Of a DNA stretch of 64,000 nt, positions 56,787 through 64,000 are shown piece after piece. This stretch comes from Planctomycetota bacterium (GTDB lineage: Bacteria; Planctomycetota; MHYJ01; JACPRB01). Every line of letters begins with the position of its first letter. Within the stretch, counting starts at the first letter, position 1. The position numbers and the translations under genes are program-made. The stretch is taken from positions 28,892-92,891 of the forward strand of contig JACQVR010000023.1 in NCBI GenBank assembly GCA_016209705.1, given 5' to 3'. The notes under the pieces were generated by a model. It saw only the letters and a list, made by a program, of their open reading frames with translations. It was not told the DNA's origin and searched no databases.

Positions 56787-57613
56787 TCGCCGCGCTGCTT
56801 TCAAGTTCGGTCCGCGGGGCGATCGCCGGCGGAGACGAGACGCACGCCCCGCCCGCCACGTTCTTCACTCCCCTGTGGCGCGCAATCAAGGATCAGGGGT
56901 GGGCCAAATGGTTCGGCTTCGACAACCCCGATCGCCACTTGGGGCAACTGTGGTTCGAGGCCATCTGTTTCTCCACGCTGGCCGGCGCCGCCTTGATCCT
57001 GTTGGCGCTGGCGGCGACGCGGCGGTACGAGCGGGTTCCACGGGGACTTCAGAATCTGTTCGAGCTGGCCGTTTCGCTGCTGCGTTCCTTCGTGCGCGGA
57101 TTCACGGGTCCGTCCGGCGACCGGTACGTTCCGTTCCTCGGCACCGTTTTTCTCTTCATCTTTCTCATGAATCTGCTGGGCATCGTGCCCGGTTTCCGCG
57201 CGCCGACCATGACGCTCTCGACCACGGCCGCATTGGGTTTGACCACCTTCGTGGCGGTGCAAATCTTCGCGATTCGCGACGCCGGCCCGGTGTCCTACCT
57301 CTCGCACTTCACCGGAGGGGTTTCGTGGAAGCTGTTGCCCATTTTTCTGCTGATGATTGTGGTGGAGATCATCGGGGAACTGGCCAAGCCGATGTCCCTG
57401 TCGCTGCGGTTGTTCGGCAACATCTTCGGCGAAGATAACGTCATCGAACAGCTCATGACCCTGGGGGGCTGGATTCCGGTCCAGTTGCCCATGCTGGCGT
57501 TCGCCATTTTCACGAGCTTCCTTCAGGCGTTCATCTTCACGGCGCTGGCGACGATCTACATCTCGTCGAAGGTGGTGCACGAGGAGCACGGCGCCGAAGC
57601 GCCGGCGCATTAA
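56783..57613 (+). CDS. atpB: F-type ATP synthase subunit a
   Basis: The 276-residue membrane protein forms the ion half-channels beside the c ring. Conserved helices include GTVFLFIFLMNLLGIVPGFR, LLPIFLLMIVVEIIGELAKP and the signature MSLSLRLFGNIFGEDNVIEQ with the essential Arg in SLRLFGN (about residue 210). The start ATG at 56783 overlaps the previous stop; the longer open frame upstream is out of register with the operon. A word hairpin separates it from atpE. Confidence 0.95.
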   Translation: MIAALLSSSVRGAIAGGDETHAPPATFFTPLWRAIKDQGWAKWFGFDNPDRHLGQLWFEAICFSTLAGAALILLALAATRRYERVPRGLQNLFELAVSLLRSFVRGFTGPSGDRYVPFLGTVFLFIFLMNLLGIVPGFRAPTMTLSTTAALGLTTFVAVQIFAIRDAGPVSYLSHFTGGVSWKLLPIFLLMIVVEIIGELAKPMSLSLRLFGNIFGEDNVIEQLMTLGGWIPVQLPMLAFAIFTSFLQAFIFTALATIYISSKVVHEEHGAEAPAH

Positions 57614-57617
57614 GGAG

Positions 57618-57697
57618 CGAAGTACGAATTACGAATCACGAAGTACGAACCGCCGCGAGCCATCCATGATTCGTAATTTGTGATTCGTGATTCGAAC
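57618..57697. repeat. Word hairpin, 'acgaat / attcgt' type (atpB-atpE)
   Basis: The left arm has four near-copies of a TACGAA/CACGAA word (57618-57650); the right arm has four copies of ATTCGT/GATTCG (57666-57697). The arms pair nearly throughout around a loop of about 15 nt, 14 bp before the atpE ribosome binding site. Confidence 0.8.
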
Positions 57698-57723
57698 CCA
57701 CCATCATGAGCTGGAGGAACGGA

Positions 57724-58053
57724 ATGCGTACGAAGGTCGGTCCGGCAGTGACGTGCCTGGCGTGGGTCCTGCTGCTTTCGGGAATGGCCGTCGCGCAGGA
57801 AACGCACGGCGCCGCGGCGGGCGGCGACGCGAAATATCTCCTCGGCTTCGCGCTCGCCTTCGGGCTGGGGCTGGCCGCGTTCGGCGGAGCCTTCGGCCAG
57901 AGCCGCGCGATCGCGGCGTCCGTGGAAGCGGTCGCCCGGCAACCCGAAGCGGGAGGACGCATCCAGGGCATGATGATCATCGGCCTCGCGCTGATCGAGA
58001 CGCTGGTCATCTACATGCTGCTGATTTGCTTCATGTGGGGCGGCAAAATCTAG
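57724..58053 (+). CDS. atpE: F-type ATP synthase subunit c, with Na+-site-like residues
   Basis: The 109-residue protein has a cleavable-looking N-terminus (to about residue 26, AVAQETHG) and the c-subunit hairpin. Helix 1 is ALAFGLGLAAFGGAFGQSRA followed by IAASVEAVARQPE; the loop is AGGRIQG; helix 2 is MMIIGLALIETLVIYMLLIC. The ion-carrying Glu is in LIETLVIY. A Gln in helix 1, Glu-Thr in helix 2 and Tyr five residues after the Glu correspond to the Gln32, Glu65, Ser/Thr66 and Tyr70 ligands of Na+ c rings such as Ilyobacter. GGAGG lies 6 nt before the ATG at 57724. Confidence 0.93.
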   Translation: MRTKVGPAVTCLAWVLLLSGMAVAQETHGAAAGGDAKYLLGFALAFGLGLAAFGGAFGQSRAIAASVEAVARQPEAGGRIQGMMIIGLALIETLVIYMLLICFMWGGKI

Positions 58054-58267
58054 GAGATCGGGAGATGCGAGGCGATGGGCAGATGCGGATAGGACCAGAA
58101 TCGCGGACGTGGTTCTTGTCTCCCTATCTGCACGTATCGCCCCATCTCCATGGGGATCGGGAGATGCGGGGAGATCCTGGAGATACGGATCAAGGAGATC
58201 AGGAGATACGGGAGATGGGGATTGGGGATTTTTCGCCTCCCGATCCACGTGAATCTCCCGATCTCCC
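58054..58267. repeat. Extended 'ggagat(a/c)' word block (atpE-atpF)
   Basis: About ten near-copies of a GGGAGAT / GGAGATAC word on one side and complementary TCTCCC / ATCTCC words on the other, in two successive hairpins (about 58054-58156 and 58149-58262). It fills the entire 226-bp gap and ends at the atpF ribosome binding site. No other gene is seen here. Confidence 0.75.
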
Positions 58268-58279
58268 CGGAGACGTTTC

Positions 58280-58798
58280 ATGAACGCCGTTTTGATCGCC
58301 GACGGTTTGCTCACGGACCTGGGCCTCAATTTCAAGGTGCTGGGGGTCCAGGCGATCATCTTCCTGGCCACCTTCTTCATCCTGAGCAAGCTGCTGTTCG
58401 GCCGCGCCTTGTCGTTCATGCAGGCGCGCGAAGAGGAAGCGGCGCGGGCGAGGGAGGCGATCCGGCGCGATCGCGAGGAGGCGGAACGCCGCGCGAAGGA
58501 GTATGAAAATCACGTCGCGCGCCTCGAAAAAGAAGCCTACGAGCGATTGCAGGCCATCCTGAAGGAGGCCCTGGAGACGCGGGGAAAGATCGTCGCCGAC
58601 GCCCAGAGGCGAGCCGCCGAGGAGCTCAAGGCCGCCTTGGAAGCTCTCGAACAGGAGAAGCGAGCGGCGATGGCGTCGCTGCGGAACGAAATCCTGGCCA
58701 TCTCCCAGGAAGCCGCCGAACGCGCCATCGGGATTCCCTTGGACGGCGTCGCGATGGATGACGCGATTCGCAACGCGGTGGCGGAGGTCAAGCCATGA
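58280..58798 (+). CDS. atpF: F-type ATP synthase subunit b
   Basis: The 172-residue protein has one N-terminal membrane helix (about residues 22-42, VQAIIFLATFFILSKLLFGR) and a long charged coiled coil (about 45-150; EEEAARAREAIRRDREEAER). This is the peripheral stalk. GGAG precedes the ATG. The stop overlaps the next gene by ATGA; that gene encodes a second b-type subunit, so the stalk is probably a b/b' heterodimer. Confidence 0.9.
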   Translation: MNAVLIADGLLTDLGLNFKVLGVQAIIFLATFFILSKLLFGRALSFMQAREEEAARAREAIRRDREEAERRAKEYENHVARLEKEAYERLQAILKEALETRGKIVADAQRRAAEELKAALEALEQEKRAAMASLRNEILAISQEAAERAIGIPLDGVAMDDAIRNAVAEVKP

Positions 58799-59316
58799 CG
58801 CAGGTGGTTCTGGCGGCGGCCGGAGGCGGGTGGTTCCAGATGCTGGTGGTCCAAGTTCTGGCGTTCGTCCTGCTGGCGGCCATCCTGGCCAAATGGGTCG
58901 TGCCGGTGCTCCGCCGCGCGCTGGAAGGTCGCTCCCGGGAGATTCAGGAAACCTTCGACCGGCTGGAACGCGAAGCGCGTGAAACGACGGATCGTTTGGC
59001 GGAACTCCGTCGCCAACTCGACAGCATGGATGCCGTAGCCGAGCGCAAGCTGCGGGAAGCGGTGGAAGAGGGCGGCCGGGCCCGGGATCAGGCGCTGGCC
59101 GAAGCCCGTGCCCAGGCGGCGGCCGAGATCGAAAAAGCCCAGCGGGGCATTCGCATCGAACGCGACAAGGCGGTGCTGGAGCTGCGGGCCGAAGTCACGC
59201 GACTGTCCCTGGAAGCGGCGGGGCACGCCGTGAACCGGCTGGTCAACAAGGAGCTCCACGATCGCCTGGTGGACCGGTACCTGAATGAACTCGAGCAGGC
59301 GGCTCGGAAACCATGA
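58795..59316 (+). CDS. F-type ATP synthase second b-type subunit (b')
   Basis: The 173-residue protein has an N-terminal membrane helix (about residues 13-38, FQMLVVQVLAFVLLAAILAK) and a coiled coil (EIQETFDRLEREARETTDRL, ARDQALAEARAQAAAEIEKA). It ends VNKELHDRLVDRYLNELEQ, typical of b-type C-termini that bind delta. Separate b and b' genes are best known from photosynthetic bacteria but also occur elsewhere. It overlaps both atpF and atpH by ATGA. Confidence 0.88.
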   Translation: MTQVVLAAAGGGWFQMLVVQVLAFVLLAAILAKWVVPVLRRALEGRSREIQETFDRLEREARETTDRLAELRRQLDSMDAVAERKLREAVEEGGRARDQALAEARAQAAAEIEKAQRGIRIERDKAVLELRAEVTRLSLEAAGHAVNRLVNKELHDRLVDRYLNELEQAARKP

Positions 59317-59858
59317 TCGAGAAGACGCTGGCCCGAAGGTACGCCGCCGCGATGTTGTCCGTCGCGGAACGCGAAGGCGCCGTGGAGGACATCGAACGCC
59401 ACCTGCTGGCGCTCAAGGAAGCGTACCAGAAGGAAGCCGCGTTCCGGCGGGCGATGGGACAGCCCCGCCTGCCCCGGGCGGTGCGGAAGAAATTGCTCCG
59501 CAAGCCGTTCGACGGACGGGTCCACCCCGCTTTCCTCGACTTCCTGGATCTGCTGGTCGACAAGCATCGGCTCCATCTGATCCCCGACATCGCGGAAAGT
59601 TTCGATCATCTCGCCGATGCCAGTCAAGGCATCGTCCGGGTGGCCGTGCGGTCGACTTTTCCTCTGTCCGACTCCCAGCGCCGGACGCTCCTGGACTTGC
59701 TGGTGAAGATCACCGGGCGCAAGGTTTCCCTGGAGGAAACGGTCGATCGATCGCTCCAAGGCGGGCTTTCGGTCCGCATCGGCGACAGCGTCATCGACGG
59801 CACCGTGGCGCATCGGATGAAGGAGCTGCGGGAGCACCTGCTGGAGCGGAGGGGATAG
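59313..59858 (+). CDS. atpH: F-type ATP synthase subunit delta
   Basis: The 181-residue protein begins MIEKTLARRYAAAMLSVAER, the delta/OSCP start. It continues with FLDFLDLLVDKHRLHLIPDI (helical N domain) and the C-terminal motif VSLEETVDRSLQGGLSVRIG plus DSVIDGTV (G.....ID.s...rL). It joins the peripheral stalk to the F1 head. Translational coupling (ATGA) to the b' gene. A short word repeat separates it from atpA. Confidence 0.94.
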   Translation: MIEKTLARRYAAAMLSVAEREGAVEDIERHLLALKEAYQKEAAFRRAMGQPRLPRAVRKKLLRKPFDGRVHPAFLDFLDLLVDKHRLHLIPDIAESFDHLADASQGIVRVAVRSTFPLSDSQRRTLLDLLVKITGRKVSLEETVDRSLQGGLSVRIGDSVIDGTVAHRMKELREHLLERRG

Positions 59859-59861
59859 GGT

Positions 59862-59889
59862 GGAATTCGAAGTTCGAAGTGGGTAGTCG
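59862..59889. repeat. Short 'ttcgaag' word repeat (atpH-atpA)
   Basis: GGAATTCGAAGTTCGAAGTG contains two TTCGAAG copies that are self-complementary, followed by GGGTAGTCG. It resembles the word at 2266-2312 and is the smallest member of the set. Confidence 0.5.
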
Positions 59890-59915
59890 ATTGCAAGAAC
59901 GAGGAGCTTCAAGTC

Positions 59916-61433
59916 ATGGTCGCCATTCGTCCGGAAGAGATCAGCACCATCATTCGGCAGGAAATCAAGCAGTACGAAGCCGAGCTCAAGATGGAGAGTG
60001 TCGGCGTCGTGCTTCAGGTCGGCGACGGCATCGCGCGCGTCTACGGCCTGGAGAATGTCATGGCCGCGGAGCTGGTGGAGTTCCCCGGCGGCGTCTTCGG
60101 CATGGCCTTGAACCTGGAAGAAGACTCGGTGGGGTGCGTCATCCTGGGCGACGACCGCGGCATCAAGGAAGGGGACATCGCCAAGTGCACGGGCCGCATC
60201 GTCCAGGTTCCCGTCGGCCCGGAAATGCTCGGCCGCGTGGTCGATGCGCTGGGCCAGCCGATTGACGGGAAGGGGCCGATCCCGGCGAAGAAGTTCCGGC
60301 CCGTCGAAGGCCGGGCGCGCAACGTCGTCGAGCGCCAGCCGGTGAAGGAGCCGCTTCAGACCGGATGGAAGGCCATCGATTCGATGATTCCCATCGGGCG
60401 AGGCCAGCGCGAATTGATCCTGGGCGACCGGCAGACCGGCAAGACCGCGCTCTGCCTCGACGCGATCATCAACCAGAAGGGCCAGAACGAGACCTGCGTC
60501 TACGTCGCGATCGGGCAGAAGGCGTCCACGGTCGCCAACGTGGTCGATACGCTGACGCGCTGCGGCGCCATGGAATACACCGTCGTCGTCTGCGCGACGG
60601 CGAACGATCCCGCGCCGCTCCAGTTTCTGGCGCCGTATTCGGGCACGGCGATCGGAGAAGAGGTTCGCGATCAGGGCGGCCACGCCTTCGTCGTCTACGA
60701 CGACCTCACCAAGCACGCGTGGGCGTACCGCCAGATCTCCCTCCTCCTGCGCCGCCCGCCCGGACGCGAGGCGTACCCGGGCGACATCTTCAATCTGCAC
60801 TCCCGCTTGCTGGAGCGGGCCGCGAAGCTGAACGACAAACTCGGCGGCGGTTCGCTCACGTCCATTCCCATCATCGAAACGCAGCTCGGCGACGTGTCGG
60901 CGTACATCCCGACCAATGTCATCTCGATCACGGACGGCCAGATCTACTTGGAACCCGATCTGTTCAACGCGGGCGTGCGCCCGGCCATCAACGTCGGAAT
61001 CAGCGTTTCCCGCGTCGGCGGAAACGCGCAGACGCCCGCGATGAAGAAGGTGGCCGGCAAGCTGCGCCTGGATCTGGCCCAATACCGCGAGCTGGCGGCC
61101 TTCGCCCAGTTCGCCAGCGATCTGGACAAGGCGACCCGCGATCAGCTCACTCGCGGCGAGCGCCTGGTGGAGATCCTCAAGCAGGACCAATTCCAGCCGA
61201 TGCCCTTCGAGCAACAGGTGATGGTCATCTATGCCGGCACGGGCGGATACCTGGACAGCCTGCCGATCGAGCGCGTGAAACCGTTTCAGCAGGAATTCCT
61301 GGAGTACGTCGCGAAGAATCATCCGGCGATCGGCGAAAGCATCCGGCAAAGCAAGAAATTCGAGGCCGATACGGAGGCGCGCCTGAAGAAGGCGTTCGAG
61401 GAGTTCAAGGCCCAGTTCGTGGCGAAAAAATAA
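59916..61433 (+). CDS. atpA: F-type ATP synthase subunit alpha
   Basis: The 505-residue protein begins with the N-terminal segment [19 protein letters not shown] and the barrel [20 protein letters not shown]. It has Walker [19 protein letters not shown] (about residue 168), [19 protein letters not shown] residues ([20 protein letters not shown]), [20 protein letters not shown] and [20 protein letters not shown], which includes the arginine-finger region. Non-catalytic nucleotide-binding subunit of F1. GAGGAG precedes the ATG. Confidence 0.98.
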   Translation: MVAIRPEEISTIIRQEIKQYEAELKMESVGVVLQVGDGIARVYGLENVMAAELVEFPGGVFGMALNLEEDSVGCVILGDDRGIKEGDIAKCTGRIVQVPVGPEMLGRVVDALGQPIDGKGPIPAKKFRPVEGRARNVVERQPVKEPLQTGWKAIDSMIPIGRGQRELILGDRQTGKTALCLDAIINQKGQNETCVYVAIGQKASTVANVVDTLTRCGAMEYTVVVCATANDPAPLQFLAPYSGTAIGEEVRDQGGHAFVVYDDLTKHAWAYRQISLLLRRPPGREAYPGDIFNLHSRLLERAAKLNDKLGGGSLTSIPIIETQLGDVSAYIPTNVISITDGQIYLEPDLFNAGVRPAINVGISVSRVGGNAQTPAMKKVAGKLRLDLAQYRELAAFAQFASDLDKATRDQLTRGERLVEILKQDQFQPMPFEQQVMVIYAGTGGYLDSLPIERVKPFQQEFLEYVAKNHPAIGESIRQSKKFEADTEARLKKAFEEFKAQFVAKK

Positions 61434-61439
61434 CTCTCT

Positions 61440-61533
61440 TAAACCACCAAGACACCAACACACAAAGAGGAGGGAGGAGGCAGCGGCTCCTTACCAAAAG
61501 TCTTCTTCGTGCCTTGGCGTTTTGGTGGTGAAT
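61440..61533. repeat. Word hairpin, 'accaccaa / ttggtggt' type (atpA-atpG)
   Basis: The left arm AACCACCAAGACACCAACAC plus ACAAAGAG (61442-61469) pairs with the right arm TTCTTCGTGCCTTGGCGTTT plus TGGTGGTGAA (61503-61532). The word is related to the AACCGCCAAAACGCC type but shifted to AACCACCAAGACACC. Similar AACCAC.AAG words occur as intergenic repeats in many other bacteria. Confidence 0.75.
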
Positions 61534-61546
61534 AGGATTTCAAGAA

Positions 61547-62419
61547 ATGCCCGCGGTCCAGTCGATTCGGGTCATCCGGCGGAAAATCCGCGCCGTCGGG
61601 AACATCAAGAAGATCACCCGCGCGATGCAGATGGTGTCCGCCTCCAAGCTGAAGAAAGTCCAGGAGCGCCTCCTGGAGCTGCGCCCCTATTCGGACAAGA
61701 TCCGCGAATTCTTGGGCGGCCTCGCCGGGCAGATCAAGGAGCTCCGCCTTCCCCTCTTCGTCCCGCGGGAGGAAGTGAAAACCCTCGGCCTGGTGGTCAT
61801 GATGGCCGACAAGGGACTGTGCGGCAGCTACAACTCCAACATGATGCGCTTCACCCAGCGCTTTATCGAGAATCGGAAGGTCGCCATCCGGCCCGTCGCC
61901 GTCGGGCGAAAATCGGTCGACTTTTTCCGCAAGCAGAGCATGGACGTGAAGGCGTCCTACATCCAGATGCCGACCGATGTCCCGTTCGGCAAGATCAAGG
62001 AGATGACCCGCGACCTTGTCCAGGGATTCATCTCCGGCGAAGTGGACGAGGTGCACCTTCTGTTCACGCGCTACGTGAACGCCATGACGTTCAGCCCGGG
62101 CGCCGTGAAATTCCTGCCCATCGAGCCGGAAACGGCGAAGGGCGAACCCAAGCCGGCCGCCGACTACGAGTTCGAGCCCGAACCCGAAAAGATCCTGGAG
62201 AAGTTGATTCCGCGCTATCTGGAGGTGACCTTTCACCGGCTCCTGCTGGAGTCGATGTCCAGCGAGCACGCCGCGCGGATGAACGCGATGCGCAACGCGA
62301 CGGACAACGCCACGGAATTGATCAGCACGCTGACCTTGCAATACAACAAGGCGAGGCAGGCCGGCATCACGAGGGAGCTGCTGGACATCGTGGGAGGGGC
62401 GGAAGCCCTAAAGGGCTAA
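61547..62419 (+). CDS. atpG: F-type ATP synthase subunit gamma
   Basis: The 290-residue protein forms the rotating central shaft. Its N-terminal helix VIRRKIRAVGNIKKITRAMQ plus MVSASKLKKVQ and the C-terminal helix MNAMRNATDNATELISTLTL plus QYNKARQAGITREL are diagnostic. The central Rossmann-like part includes LVVMMADKGLCGSYNSNMMR. The protein ends a few residues after GGAEALKG. The start follows a word hairpin by 13 bp. A truncated S23-type gene sits between it and atpD. Confidence 0.96.
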   Translation: MPAVQSIRVIRRKIRAVGNIKKITRAMQMVSASKLKKVQERLLELRPYSDKIREFLGGLAGQIKELRLPLFVPREEVKTLGLVVMMADKGLCGSYNSNMMRFTQRFIENRKVAIRPVAVGRKSVDFFRKQSMDVKASYIQMPTDVPFGKIKEMTRDLVQGFISGEVDEVHLLFTRYVNAMTFSPGAVKFLPIEPETAKGEPKPAADYEFEPEPEKILEKLIPRYLEVTFHRLLLESMSSEHAARMNAMRNATDNATELISTLTLQYNKARQAGITRELLDIVGGAEALKG

Positions 62420-62423
62420 AGGA

Positions 62424-64000
<1,577 letters not shown>

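Noticed and set aside
57618..58267. Word repeats considered as a CRISPR array
   Set aside because: The units are only 6-10 nt, imperfect, arranged as inverted arms without unique spacers of constant length, and no cas gene is present.

Overview
The window is a GC-rich bacterial chromosome segment coding densely on both strands, with no rRNA, tRNA, CRISPR array, phage or complete insertion sequence recognised. Several genes point to the Planctomycetes-Verrucomicrobia-Chlamydiae (PVC) superphylum, most likely a planctomycete-like bacterium. These are a PVC-type small basic protein (43474-43764), a Chlamydia Hc1-like histone H1-type protein (4978-5196), TPR-rich secretins beside PilM/PilN-like genes, an F-type ATPase with two b-type subunits, and paired sigma / zf-HC2 anti-sigma genes. 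This placement is an inference from gene content, not from a marker-gene tree.

Layout. 1-10.4 kb: mixed housekeeping genes: a FliF-like fragment cut by the left edge, a MerR-type regulator, phosphofructokinase, an inactive-looking rhomboid and peptidase pair, mnmA, mtaB, nrnA and a family-4 uracil-DNA glycosylase. 10.7-27.7 kb: a large co-directional envelope-machine cluster: a PilM-PilN fusion, PilO/PilP-position proteins, a TPR-secretin, two large TPR-type periplasmic proteins, ExbB, two ExbD proteins and a second TPR-secretin. No pilin, PilB/PilT ATPase or PilC is present. 27.7-40 kb: HAD hydrolase, guaA, a triple-repeat HMA-like gene interrupted by an in-frame TGA right after its signal peptide, class II ribonucleotide reductase, a di-haem cytochrome c peroxidase, a sigma/anti-sigma pair, aroB, dprA and a PP-loop tRNA-thiolation-like gene. 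40-45 kb: three tandem small paralogues with a C39-like cysteine peptidase (PA2779/PA2778-like), a beta-barrel protein, the small basic protein, a SPOR-like protein and rpsU. 45-54.8 kb: an ABC exporter operon, membrane pyrophosphatase, rsfS and argS. 54.9-64 kb: a candidate small RNA with a strong terminator, an ECF sigma operon, and the atp operon up to atpD, which is cut by the right edge.

The most unusual non-coding feature is a set of about 17 intergenic hairpins. In each, both arms consist of several near-copies of a short 'word' of roughly 7-10 nt. The architecture is shared, but the word usually differs between loci: AACCGCCAAAACGCC-type, acgaat-type, ggagat-type, ttgacc-type, ttcgaag-type, ttctcga-type and others. 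They sit only between genes, often just before a start codon, and occupy every long spacer of the atp operon. At the atpG-atpD spacer the two arms flank a truncated gene of the S23 / 23S rRNA intervening-sequence four-helix-bundle family, which suggests that the hairpins may be remnants of mobile intervening elements.

The recognisable promoters are sigma-70-like and unusually often have 16-bp spacers. Bioenergetic clues (a c subunit with the residues of a Na+ site and a K+-dependent-type membrane pyrophosphatase) raise the possibility of sodium coupling. Antisense open frames several hundred codons long opposite the GC-rich genes are treated as composition artefacts.
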